This document shows positions 15,179 through 22,111 of a stretch of DNA of 22,386 bases, piece after piece (position 1 is the stretch's first letter; every line of letters begins with the position of its first letter). Made by a program: the position numbers and the translations under genes. Source of the stretch: Patescibacteria group bacterium UBA918. Lineage in GTDB: Bacteria; Patescibacteriota; Minisyncoccia; Phycocordibacterales; UBA918. The stretch covers positions 1 to 22,386 of the forward strand of contig DBEA01000011.1 in assembly GCA_002293845.1 (NCBI GenBank), in the 5' to 3' direction. Below the pieces are notes generated by a model. The model saw nothing but the letters and a program-made list of their open reading frames with translations. It did no database searches and had not been told where the DNA came from.

Positions 15179-16642
15179 TTAGGGCTGTAGATGCTTTTGG
15201 AACGCTTCCATTAGCGCCTTGGGGTCAGCGCTACCCTTAGAAGCTTTCATACCCTGTCCGACCAGGAACTGCACGGCGCTAAGTTTGCCGCCGCGCACCT
15301 CCTCGGCCACCGCAGGGTTGGCGTCGATCACCTCCTTGACGATACCGTCCAGGAACTCAGCGGAGTTATTCTGTAAAAGCCCTCGATTTTTAGCCAGATC
15401 CGATGGTACGGCGCCCTCGAACACCACCTCCTCGAGCATATCTTTAGCGGCACGCGAACTGACCTGATCATCGATGAGCATTAACATCAAGGCCTTCATT
15501 CGCTCCGCGCTCTCCTTGCTCAGGGACAGCTCCGGACGAGCCGCTCGCATCCCGGCCAAGTCCGACAATAGGTAATTGGCGAAGAGCTTAGCTAAGTTTC
15601 CATCCTTAGCCTCACCTTCGATCGGAAAAGCCTCAAAAAAGTACTCTTTGGCCTCCTTATCGTACAAGAGAGCTTCTGCCTGCTCCTGACTCAATCCTAG
15701 GCCGAGAAGGCGCTTCCTCAGATCCTCCGGTAGGAGCGGCATCTTCCCTCGCAAATTGTCATGGGAGAATTCCGCTACAAGTCCGATAGAAAATTTCGGT
15801 ATATCGGGATCTGGAAAGTATCGATAATCCATTGCCGACTCCTTGGAGCGTTGGACGAAAGTCTTCGACTTATTCTCGTCCCAGCCTCGAGTTTCCTGTG
15901 AAATAGAGCCGTTTTTTGCCAATATCTCGGATTGACGAGATATTTCATAATCGATGGCTTGCTCCATCGCTTTAAAGGAATTTAGATTTTTTACCTCCAC
16001 CTTGGTACCCAGCTTATCGCTATCGCTCACAGAGATGTTGGCTTCTACCCGCATCTCCCCTTTTTCCATATTGGCCTCGGATACGCCCAAAGTCCTAAGT
16101 AGCAACTGGAGTTCCTTAGTGAACTTGGCGGCGGTCTTTGAGTCATGGATCACTGGCTCGGTGACCAGCTCCATTAAGGGCACTCCGGCTCGGTTAAAGT
16201 CCACCAAGCTATCGCCCTTTAAACCTTCATTTGCATTAGCTTTTGCATTAAGCGTTTCGATATCGTGCTGGCTTCTGGCGGTATCCTCTTCAAGGTGCAC
16301 CCTAGTTATCGCCACTCCGCCCAACGAACCCCCTTTGACGAAAGGAAAAGCGTACTGGCTCAACTGATACGCCTTCGGGATGTCAGGATAAAAGTATTGC
16401 TTTCTGTCGAACTCGCTGTAATCTGCGATCTCGCCGCCGATGGCCTTGCCGACCATCAAGATCTTTTCGACCGCTTCTTTGTTCACCACCGGCAATGTGC
16501 CAGGATGCGCCAAACAGACCGGACATATATTAGTATTCACCGCGGCCGCGTGCGGATCGTTCTTGCATCCGCAAAACATCTTACTTTTAGTGTTGACCTC
16601 GGCATGAACTTCGATGCCGATCGTTGCTTTGTAGGAATTCAT
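15179..16642 (-). CDS. gatB: Aspartyl/glutamyl-tRNA(Asn/Gln) amidotransferase subunit B
   Basis: A 487-aa subunit of the GatCAB complex, which converts misacylated Glu-tRNA(Gln) or Asp-tRNA(Asn) to Gln- or Asn-tRNA in the cytoplasm. The N-terminal GatB motif is clear (ATIGIEVHAEVNTKSKMFC). Four cysteines typical of the zinc site are present (FCGC at 24-26 and CPVC at 40-43). The signatures DRKQYFYPDIPKAYQ and DFNRAGVPLMELVTEP follow. The C-terminal 150 residues match the GatB/YqeY tRNA-binding tail. Length is normal. I prefer ATG 16642 to the in-frame GTG 16660 because GatB proteins usually start close to this point. In addition, the GTG overlaps a probable extended -10 eight nt upstream of the ATG. 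A GGAG three nt before the ATG could also serve as a short-spaced Shine-Dalgarno. gatA and gatC are not in the window. Confidence 0.97.
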   Translation of the reverse strand: MNSYKATIGIEVHAEVNTKSKMFCGCKNDPHAAAVNTNICPVCLAHPGTLPVVNKEAVEKILMVGKAIGGEIADYSEFDRKQYFYPDIPKAYQLSQYAFPFVKGGSLGGVAITRVHLEEDTARSQHDIETLNAKANANEGLKGDSLVDFNRAGVPLMELVTEPVIHDSKTAAKFTKELQLLLRTLGVSEANMEKGEMRVEANISVSDSDKLGTKVEVKNLNSFKAMEQAIDYEISRQSEILAKNGSISQETRGWDENKSKTFVQRSKESAMDYRYFPDPDIPKFSIGLVAEFSHDNLRGKMPLLPEDLRKRLLGLGLSQEQAEALLYDKEAKEYFFEAFPIEGEAKDGNLAKLFANYLLSDLAGMRAARPELSLSKESAERMKALMLMLIDDQVSSRAAKDMLEEVVFEGAVPSDLAKNRGLLQNNSAEFLDGIVKEVIDANPAVAEEVRGGKLSAVQFLVGQGMKASKGSADPKALMEAFQKHLQP

Positions 16643-16650
16643 GATCTCCA

Positions 16651-16659
16651 ATGATACCA
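16651..16659 (-). promoter_or_regulatory. Extended -10 of gatB
   Basis: On the minus strand TGG-TATCAT forms an extended -10 whose hexamer ends 8 nt before ATG 16642. The spacing is the same as for obgE and other genes here. It lies in the 72-nt gap between obgE and gatB. Confidence 0.5.
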
Positions 16660-16714
16660 CTTTCTCCTGACGCGCGAAATCCGAGAGAACTTTATATGAC
16701 GCTGTGCTGAAATT

Positions 16715-17683
16715 TTACTCGGCGCGAAGGTGCTTTGCGAGCGCGTCACTGAGTTTTTTGATGCTTTCCGGGTCGTTTTTAGCTATTACAAACACACGCT
16801 TGCCAATTTTGTCAATAGAAGATATCGCCTGCTCCATTTCGTGTTCAGAAATAAGGTCTTTTTTAGTTAAAATAATCCATGTTTCCTTATCTGTTATGGA
16901 TTTATCGTAATCAGATAGCTCTTTGAAAATTGTGAAATATTGATTTTTGGGGTCTTTTTCCTCCAAAGACACCAGATGTAGGAGCATTTTGGTCTTTTTT
17001 ACGTGTTTGAGGAACTTATGGCCTAGTCCCTTCCCTAAAGAGGCGCCCTCTATAAGCCCGGGGATGTCCGCAATCACATACCCGTAGAAATCCCCGAGGT
17101 GCGGTTCGGTCGTGGTGAACGGGTAATCGCCGACGCGAGATCCGGCATTGGTAAGGAGGTTGATGAGGGAGGATTTTCCGGCATTTGGCATGCCGATGAG
17201 GCCGACATCGACCACCAAGGAGAGCTCGATCAGAAACTCTCCCTCCTCGCCGGACTTGCCTTTGGTGGATTCTTGCGGCGATCGGTTGGTCGAGGACTTA
17301 AAATATTCGTTACCAAGACCGCCGCGGCCACCCTTCAATATCCGCTCCTCTTGTCCTTCGTGATCCAGCTCATACACTCGTCCCCGGGCGATATCGGTGA
17401 CCCTAGAGCCTACCGGCACCTCGATATATAAATCGTCGCCGTTCCTGCCGTACTGACTGAGACTCCGGCCGGATTCTCCGTTCTCGGCTTTGAAAGTTTT
17501 AGCGCCGGTATAGCGAGATAAAAGAGACAGGTTTCTGACCGCCTTCACGAAAACATCACCGCCCTTGCCGCCGTTACCCCCGGCCGGACCGCTTTTCGGC
17601 TTGAATTTCTCCTGTCGCCAACGCACCACGCCATCTCCGCCGTCTCCGGCTTTGGCCATGATGCTCATCTCGTCGATAAACAT
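16715..17683 (-). CDS. obgE: Obg-family GTPase
   Basis: A 322-aa ribosome-associated GTPase needed for late assembly of the large ribosomal subunit. The glycine-rich Obg fold fills residues 1-157 (KAGDGGDGVVRWRQEKF, GPAGGNGGKGGD, LKGGRGGLGN). The G domain follows: G1 GMPNAGKSS (164-172), switch TTTEPHLG, G3 DIPGLIEGA (206-214) and G4 TKKD (273-276). G5 is weak (VIAKN). Nothing follows the G domain, so the C-terminal extension of many Obg proteins is absent, as in other short Obg forms. Codons for roughly residues 225-310 are AT-richer than the first part. The start is ATG 17683, supported by a full promoter ending just upstream. gatB follows 72 nt downstream. Confidence 0.97.
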   Translation of the reverse strand: MFIDEMSIMAKAGDGGDGVVRWRQEKFKPKSGPAGGNGGKGGDVFVKAVRNLSLLSRYTGAKTFKAENGESGRSLSQYGRNGDDLYIEVPVGSRVTDIARGRVYELDHEGQEERILKGGRGGLGNEYFKSSTNRSPQESTKGKSGEEGEFLIELSLVVDVGLIGMPNAGKSSLINLLTNAGSRVGDYPFTTTEPHLGDFYGYVIADIPGLIEGASLGKGLGHKFLKHVKKTKMLLHLVSLEEKDPKNQYFTIFKELSDYDKSITDKETWIILTKKDLISEHEMEQAISSIDKIGKRVFVIAKNDPESIKKLSDALAKHLRAE

Positions 17684-17691
17684 AACGGCTA

Positions 17692-17720
17692 CTTATACCA
17701 TTAAATTAGCTTTTTGTCAC
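17692..17720 (-). promoter_or_regulatory. Sigma70-type promoter of obgE, probably leaderless
   Basis: On the minus strand GTGACA (17720-17715, 5 of 6 to TTGACA), a 17-nt spacer ending TGG, and TATAAG (17697-17692) form a complete extended promoter. The -10 ends 8 nt before the obgE ATG, so the predicted start is at or near the first codon. A perfect 9-bp inverted repeat (AGCTTTTTG / CAAAAAGCT, 17708-17729) overlaps the -35. It could be an operator or a weak terminator of the upstream gene. Confidence 0.65.
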
Positions 17721-17789
17721 CAAAAAGCTTCTCCTTTGTATCCTTAAAGAGGCTAATACAAAAAGCGCAAGTCGGCCTCTAAAACGCGG

Positions 17790-18134
17790 CTAGTCTCGGT
17801 CCGTTATTTTATCCGCCGCGGCTCCCGCTACCGACACGATCAATGAGCACAGCAGGGCGGGAATAAACCCATCGACACTGAAACCGTCGACGAAATAGGC
17901 CGCCAACATAAGCATCAGCGCATTAAGAACGAAAGCGAACAAGCCGAAAGTCAGTATGGTGACAGGCAAGGTCAGGATGAAAAGCACCGGACGCACCACC
18001 AGGTTCACTAGCCCTAGGACGACAGCGGCTATCAAGGCTACCGCGAAACTCCCCACCACCACGCCAGGAACCACATATGCCGCCAGCAATAACGCTAAAG
18101 CGACCACGATCACGTGAATTATCATATTCATCAT
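17790..18134 (-). CDS. Small four-TM membrane protein of the phage-holin superfamily IV (YvlD-like)
   Basis: A 114-aa, very hydrophobic protein with about four membrane segments: residues 3-24, 28-47, 54-75 and 90-107. The stretch GLVNLVVRPVLFILTLPVTI followed by FGLFAFVLNALMLMLAAYFV is the typical core of the mycobacterial-type holin superfamily IV/YvlD family, found in many bacterial chromosomes outside prophages. Function is not established, so holin here is only a family name. Three closely spaced ATG codons (18134, 18131, 18125) are possible starts. The first lies 8 nt after a TATAAT. The AAGGA at the 3' side of that -10 could serve the second or third ATG. It ends 106 nt before obgE. 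Confidence 0.85.
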   Translation of the reverse strand: MMNMIIHVIVVALALLLAAYVVPGVVVGSFAVALIAAVVLGLVNLVVRPVLFILTLPVTILTFGLFAFVLNALMLMLAAYFVDGFSVDGFIPALLCSLIVSVAGAAADKITDRD

Positions 18135-18142
18135 ATCCTTTT

Positions 18143-18163
18143 ATTATAAACCAGGACGGTCCT
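18143..18163 (-). promoter_or_regulatory. -10 TATAAT of the YvlD-like gene with adjacent 11-bp palindrome
   Basis: TATAAT on the minus strand (18148-18143) ends 8 nt before ATG 18134. An inverted repeat AGGAC-n-GTCCT (18153-18163) lies 4 nt upstream of the hexamer, inside the region between -35 and -10. A regulator bound there would block RNA polymerase. No convincing -35 is present. Confidence 0.45.
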
Positions 18164-18294
18164 AACATTCTAACTGCGTCGCATGGCCAAAATACACACT
18201 TAGAGGGCAGTATACAGTATCAGAAACCGCCATATCCACCATCTGAACGTTCGGATTTTACCCATCGTCACTAGTAGACCCCTTACCAATCGAC

Positions 18295-18357
18295 TTATCC
18301 ATCGATACTAGATAGACAGACCCTGCATCTGGACTTACTGGTCGGACGATCAGACAT
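18295..18357 (-). CDS. Possible 20-codon ORF with strong Shine-Dalgarno
   Basis: On the minus strand AAGGAGGT, the best Shine-Dalgarno match I found in the window, lies just before an ATG (18357; only 2-3 nt spacing). The ORF has 20 codons (MSDRPTSKSRCRVCLSSIDG) and ends in TAA. It starts 21 nt downstream of the palindrome at 18379-18418, which itself contains TATAAT. It could be a leader peptide or a gene remnant. The short spacing and tiny size keep confidence low. Confidence 0.25.
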   Translation of the reverse strand: MSDRPTSKSRCRVCLSSIDG

Positions 18358-18378
18358 TTACCTCCTTCTGATCGGCAT

Positions 18379-18418
18379 TTCGCCACATATAATTACGATA
18401 GTAATTATATGTGGCGAA
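18379..18418. repeat. Long palindrome A downstream of the PaaX/Cas2-like gene
   Basis: A perfect 18-bp inverted repeat with a 4-nt centre. The inner arms are TATAATTAC / GTAATTATA and the outer arms TTCGCCACA / TGTGGCGAA. The inner arms are identical to those of palindrome B at 19083-19120, and the centre differs by one base. There is no T-tract on either side, so it is not a normal terminator. It lies 83 nt after the stop of the regulator gene. Confidence 0.9.
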
Positions 18419-18501
18419 CCTCTGCCAGCTTTTGATCGATGTCTATGGCACGGAAACGGCCGAGCTTCCCTTTCAAGGAAAATTAGCAACGAGGTCCTAA
18501 A

Positions 18502-19065
18502 TCAACGCCGTTTTCCTAGATCGAAGAACTTCAACAGATCGTCAGCACCTTCGTATGTGTCCGCTTCTAGGTACAAGAAATGTTTTTTGATCTTGAAAAA
18601 AGCCGCCACGATATCCAGTTGCTCCTTACAAGGAAAGGGGGTGATGAAAACCGAATTTTGCACGGCTTTCATTCCCATTTCTCGCAACTGACGGCTGACG
18701 TCCCTTCTAATGCGGCCACCGCCTTGCCTTTCGGGAATGTCGAACATCAACACCCGCCAGCGCCCGTCCCACTTCTTAGGCCTTATCTCCAGATCGGCCA
18801 TGAAATACTTGTCTATGCGATCCTTTCCGTATTTCGTGACCACGAAAACCTCCTTGCCTCTCACCACTTTCCTCGCGATGAATCTACGTTCTTCCAGCCT
18901 TTTAAGCGCTCGTCTCAATCGCCATTGTTCCTTTGAGTCATCGGCATTGAACATTTTCAGCAAAATCCCCATGCCCGGTAGTACCAGGACGGTGGCGATC
19001 GCCGCGGTACCGACCGCGGCCAACAGGATCTTCTTCGCCAACTCGCCTTTGTCGTAAGTTTTCAT
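18502..19065 (-). CDS. PaaX-like regulator with Cas2-like domain
   Basis: A 187-aa protein. Residues 12-38 are a hydrophobic segment (ILLAAVGTAAIATVLVLPGM) that may be membrane-associated. Residues 44-88 fit a winged helix (WRLRRALKRLEERRFIARKV, then a hairpin EVFVVT). Residues 100-181 resemble the Cas2-like ferredoxin-fold domain of PaaX-family regulators: WRVLMFDIPE, R..R..L...GM, and QNSVFITPFPC. FDIPE occupies the place of the Cas2 metal-binding aspartate, but there are no CRISPR repeats or cas1 here. A transcriptional role is therefore more likely than spacer acquisition. I start at ATG 19065, six nt after a TATAAT, not at 19089, because the first eight residues overlap the promoter. Two related palindromes bracket the gene. 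Automated pipelines may label it Cas2. Confidence 0.8.
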   Translation of the reverse strand: MKTYDKGELAKKILLAAVGTAAIATVLVLPGMGILLKMFNADDSKEQWRLRRALKRLEERRFIARKVVRGKEVFVVTKYGKDRIDKYFMADLEIRPKKWDGRWRVLMFDIPERQGGGRIRRDVSRQLREMGMKAVQNSVFITPFPCKEQLDIVAAFFKIKKHFLYLEADTYEGADDLLKFFDLGKRR

Positions 19066-19071
19066 ATATAT

Positions 19072-19077
19072 ATTATA
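19072..19077 (-). promoter_or_regulatory. -10 TATAAT of the PaaX-like gene
   Basis: TATAAT on the minus strand ends 6 nt before ATG 19065, predicting a start site at or very near the A of the ATG. Palindrome B (19083-19120) begins 5 nt upstream of the hexamer and covers the -35 region. That is a suitable place for autoregulation. Confidence 0.55.
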
Positions 19078-19082
19078 AATAG

Positions 19083-19120
19083 ATATCACGTATAATTACT
19101 ATAGTAATTATACGTGATAT
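19083..19120. repeat. Long palindrome B, putative operator of the PaaX-like gene
   Basis: A perfect 38-bp palindrome with outer arms ATATCACG / CGTGATAT and inner arms TATAATTAC / GTAATTATA around a 2-bp TA-TA centre. The inner arms equal those of palindrome A at 18379-18418. Each palindrome contains TATAAT on both strands, so each could also drive divergent transcription. It overlaps the -35 region of the PaaX-like gene. Confidence 0.9.
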
Positions 19121-19353
19121 AGATCGTGATAGAGATCATCGGTGGCGCGGCGATATCGTGCTCGACACGGGAAGTGCCGCACGACTTAAAAGGCTCCTAA
19201 AAGCGGCCGTATGAGATGCCTCGTCTGTCAAGCATCGCTCGAACGGGTTCGCAGGTAGCCAGAAACGTACCCAAGGAGTCGACCCTACCAAATGATGCTC
19301 AAGGCGGTGCTGGGGGGTAGCTAGAGAAGTACCCAAGAAGTGGTTGTGTCTAC
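19121..19353. other. Unassigned intergenic region with an imperfect tandem repeat, possible structured RNA
   Basis: No gene is supported. Two related 28-nt stretches, 19254-19281 and 19316-19343, match at about 23 positions. Both begin GGTAGC and contain GTACCCAAG, and each can form a small GGTA/TACC hairpin. Other short stems are CGAAC/GTTCG (19240-19251) and GATGC/GCATC (19215-19236). The plus strand has TATAAT in palindrome B upstream and the strong hairpin at 19354-19394 downstream. A plus-strand RNA of about 290 nt is thus possible. Confidence 0.4.
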
Positions 19354-19394
19354 GCGAAGAAAACCGCTCGCTGTAAGCGAGCGGTTTTCTTCGC
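19354..19394 (-). terminator. Strong hairpin terminator after secA (bidirectional in form)
   Basis: A perfect 19-bp stem (arms begin GCGAAGAAAACCGCTCG and end CGAGCGGTTTTCTTCGC) with a 3-nt loop starts 15 nt after the secA stop. A-tract and T-tract lie within the stem, so it could work in both directions. It has no extra T run beyond the stem. Confidence 0.8.
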
Positions 19395-19409
19395 TATCGG
19401 CACGCGTCC

Positions 19410-21914
19410 TTACACCAGCTTCCAGTCCCCCGAAGCTATGAGGGCTTCAGCCTTTTTGTATTTTATCTCCTTGGTCTCGGTACCATTGGTGATCACGACG
19501 GTCTCATTGCGACCGATGACCTTATCGCTTGAGCGCGGACCGGCGACACCGGTCATGATCCCGCTAGACTGAGCCTTGATCGACGCTTTCTTTAATTCCT
19601 CCTCTTCCCGCCTGACGGCCTCGGTTCTCAAATTTGGTAGTATCTCGGCGATCCGACGAAGGGTACTCTCTTGCATCTCGTTAAAGAGGCGCGAGGCTTC
19701 CTTGCGGTACTCGATCAGTGGATCACGCTGACCGTACGCTCTTAACGTCACGGAGGAACGGGTGTAGTTCATGACTTCCAAGTGCTCCACCCAGATGATG
19801 TCCGTGACCTGCAGGCAGAGTCGGCGGATAGTGTCGTTCCATTCATCGAGACCGAACTCACGCTTCTTTTCATCGATGACAGCGACCATTTCCGGCATGA
19901 GCGTCACCACTTCGGACAGCATCTCGTCCACTTCTTTCTCAGAACCGATGAGTAGCTTGGAACGCCGAGCGTAAATGGATTGTCGCTGTTTATTAAGAAC
20001 GTCATCATAGGCCAATACCTGTTTTCGGGCATCGAAATGAAATCCCTCAATGCGGTTTTGCGCCGCTTCCAATTGTCGATTCAGCATTCGATTCTCGATG
20101 GGCTGATCTTCCGGGATACCGAAAGTACCCATGAGCCCTTTGATGCGGTCGCCGCCGAAAACGCGCATGAGTGAATCCTCCATCGATACGAAAAACTGCG
20201 TCTCGCCCGGATCTCCTTGACGACCGGAACGTCCTCGAAGCTGGTTATCTATGCGCCTGGCCTCATGCCTCTCGGTGCCGAGCACGAACAAACCCCCGAG
20301 CGACCTGACTTCGTCCGCTTCTTCCTTGGTAGCGGTGGCACCGCCTAATTTGATATCGACGCCGCGGCCGGCCATGTTGGTCGCTAGAGTGACGGCGCCC
20401 TTACGACCAGCCTCCGCAATGATCTCTCCTTCCCTTTCGTGATTCTTGGCATTCAATATTTCGTGTTTGACGCCGGCTTTGGCAAGTTCGGCGGACAGCA
20501 TCTCGTTCTTGTCGATCGAAGCCGAGCCTACCAGTATCGGCCGGCCGGTCTCGTGCACCTCTTTGATCTTGCGGATAATAGCGTCCACTTTGCCCTTCTC
20601 GGTCTGAAATATGAGATCGTTTTGATCGATACGGATCACATCTCGATGGGTCGGCACCGGCACCACGTCCAAGCCGTACACGGTATAGAACTCCTCCGCA
20701 CTGGTCAGTGCTGTTCCGGTCATACCAGACAGCTTCTCGTACATCCTAAAGTAATTCTGATAGGTGATGGACGCGTAGGTCTTTGATTCCTCTTTTATCT
20801 TCACGCCCTCTTTGGCCTCGACGGCTTGATGCAAACCGTCTGACCAGCGGCGACCGGGTTGGAGTCGGCCAGTGAATTCATCGACGATGACCACCTCGCC
20901 ATCACGGATCACATACTCCTTGTCCTTATGATATAAGGCCTTGGCGCGAACGGCCGTCTCGAGATGATGGACGTACTTGATACCTTTGTCGGTATAGATG
21001 TTATTCAATCCCAGCATTTTCTCCGCTTCTTCTATGCCAGCGTCGGTCAGTGTCACCCCGCGATGTTTTTCATCCACAACATAATGTTCGTCCAAAGCCA
21101 GCCTGGAGGCCACGCGCGCGAAGATAGTATAAAGATCCTCGCCCGCCGCCGCCGGAGCGGAAATTATGAGCGGGGTGCGCGCTTCATCTATCAAGATCGA
21201 ATCGATCTCGTCCACGATCGCGTAAGAACGACCGCGTTGACGCAACTTCGAAGCGTCGAATTCGATATTGTCCCGCAAATAATCGAAGCCGAACTCGCTG
21301 TTGGTACCATAGGTGATATCGGCTTGATAGGCCTCTTGGCGAGACACTGGGCGTAAAAATTCGTAATGCACTTTAAAAGAACCTTCTTCGTCTCTGGCCG
21401 CGTCGCTCTCTTTGTGTCCGACATCGTACAAATAAGACGAACCCTGGTTGATCACGCCTACCGACAGACCGAGTTCGGCGTACACTTGTCCCATCCACAC
21501 CGCGTCGCGACGGGCCAGATAATCGTTGACCGTCACCACATGCACTCCTTTGCCATGCAAAGCGTTCAAGAAAGACGGCAATGTTCCCACTAGCGTTTTA
21601 CCTTCGCCAGTGCGCATCTCGATGATGCGACCGGAATTCAACAACGCGCCGCCGATGAGCTGCACGTCGTAATGTCTGATGCCCAAAGTACGATCGGCCG
21701 CTTCGCGCACCAGTGCGAAGGCTTCAGGCAACAACGAGTCGGTGGTCTCGCCAGCGGCGAGACGCTCTTTGAGCGCAGTGGTCGCCTGCTTCAATTCTGC
21801 CGCAGACAGCGCGCGGACTCTTTCCTCTTCTTTATTTATCTTTTGTACCACCGGACCCATGGCACGCAATTCCTTGGCGTAAGTGGGTCCGAAAAAACGG
21901 TCGAGAAATGACAT
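19410..21914 (-). CDS. secA: Preprotein translocase ATPase SecA
   Basis: An 834-aa ATPase that drives preproteins through SecYEG at the cytoplasmic membrane. Walker A is MRTGEGKTLVG (100-110). Walker B is VDEIDSILIDEARTPLIIS (234-252), with DEID instead of the usual DEVD. YGTNSEFGFDYLRDN (202-216) and the helicase motif QLRGRSGRQGDPG (about 580-595) are intact. Relative to common SecA, a charged insertion of about 30 residues sits at 157-190 (NQGSSYLYDVGHKESDAARD onward). The C-terminus keeps the KVIGRN entry of the zinc-binding tail. It then continues as TNGTETKEIKYKKAEAL and SGDWKLV, without the cysteines. The ATG fits the conserved N-terminus MSFLDRFFGP. A candidate promoter lies about 138 nt upstream. 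Confidence 0.98.
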   Translation of the reverse strand: MSFLDRFFGPTYAKELRAMGPVVQKINKEEERVRALSAAELKQATTALKERLAAGETTDSLLPEAFALVREAADRTLGIRHYDVQLIGGALLNSGRIIEMRTGEGKTLVGTLPSFLNALHGKGVHVVTVNDYLARRDAVWMGQVYAELGLSVGVINQGSSYLYDVGHKESDAARDEEGSFKVHYEFLRPVSRQEAYQADITYGTNSEFGFDYLRDNIEFDASKLRQRGRSYAIVDEIDSILIDEARTPLIISAPAAAGEDLYTIFARVASRLALDEHYVVDEKHRGVTLTDAGIEEAEKMLGLNNIYTDKGIKYVHHLETAVRAKALYHKDKEYVIRDGEVVIVDEFTGRLQPGRRWSDGLHQAVEAKEGVKIKEESKTYASITYQNYFRMYEKLSGMTGTALTSAEEFYTVYGLDVVPVPTHRDVIRIDQNDLIFQTEKGKVDAIIRKIKEVHETGRPILVGSASIDKNEMLSAELAKAGVKHEILNAKNHEREGEIIAEAGRKGAVTLATNMAGRGVDIKLGGATATKEEADEVRSLGGLFVLGTERHEARRIDNQLRGRSGRQGDPGETQFFVSMEDSLMRVFGGDRIKGLMGTFGIPEDQPIENRMLNRQLEAAQNRIEGFHFDARKQVLAYDDVLNKQRQSIYARRSKLLIGSEKEVDEMLSEVVTLMPEMVAVIDEKKREFGLDEWNDTIRRLCLQVTDIIWVEHLEVMNYTRSSVTLRAYGQRDPLIEYRKEASRLFNEMQESTLRRIAEILPNLRTEAVRREEEELKKASIKAQSSGIMTGVAGPRSSDKVIGRNETVVITNGTETKEIKYKKAEALIASGDWKLV

Positions 21915-22060
21915 ATGTTAGAAGCTCGCCAGAGTCGAACCGGGACGCGATCCGAATACAGGTCGAAAATATCCAGTGTCAGAGCCTTTTAAGCTCCAAA
22001 ATCAGAGACGAATCGCGGTCCGTGACGATATTTTTTAAGCGAGCGAAGTTCAGCATAGCA
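21915..22060 (-). promoter_or_regulatory. Promoter and roughly 130-nt leader of secA
   Basis: On the minus strand TGC-TATGCT (hexamer 22057-22052) is an extended -10 directly after the upstream terminator. The leader to the secA ATG is long, unlike the other genes here. Its 3' part contains GGTTCGACTC like a tRNA T-loop. Its ends GGAGCTT (near 21999) and GAGCTTC (near 21921) could pair in a 7-bp helix including wobble pairs. No Shine-Dalgarno is evident. A regulatory role of the leader is inference. Confidence 0.4.
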
Positions 22061-22061
22061 C

Positions 22062-22093
22062 AAAAACAACCCCGGTTGAACGGGGTTGTTTTT
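22062..22093. terminator. Bidirectional rho-independent terminator
   Basis: A perfect 13-bp stem (AAAAACAACCCCG / CGGGGTTGTTTTT) with a 6-nt loop and an A/T-tract on both sides. It begins 19 nt after the stop of the lysine-rich gene and would end its transcript before secA. Confidence 0.9.
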
Positions 22094-22111
22094 GAAGCAT
22101 TCTTCCGAAGA

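Larger units (their letters stand above)
18135..18501. other. 367-nt intergenic region between the YvlD-like and PaaX-like genes
   Basis: The region holds palindrome A, the possible 20-codon ORF, the -10 of the next gene and a near-palindrome at 18241-18256 (ATCTGAACGTTCGGAT). I see no ORF of gene size and no known RNA family. No clear terminator of the regulator gene was found. Confidence 0.6.

Noticed and set aside
16643..16660. gatB start at GTG 16660
   Set aside because: GatB proteins normally start close to the NSYKATIGIEVH motif, and the GTG lies inside the probable extended -10.
19136..19336. 66-codon minus-strand ORF downstream of secA
   Set aside because: No recognisable domain, odd composition (His, Pro, Arg, Ser), and no start signal. 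It overlaps hairpin-forming repeats.
16265..21911. Plus-strand ORFs opposite gatB, obgE and secA (for example 16265-16654, 20964-21356)
   Set aside because: The minus strand holds full-length, well-conserved genes there. The plus-strand frames are antisense shadows.
21920..21999. tRNA gene upstream of secA on the minus strand
   Set aside because: The T-arm and acceptor pairing look right, but I find no D-arm or 7-nt anticodon loop with a proper stem, and there is no CCA. It is kept only as a tRNA-like leader.
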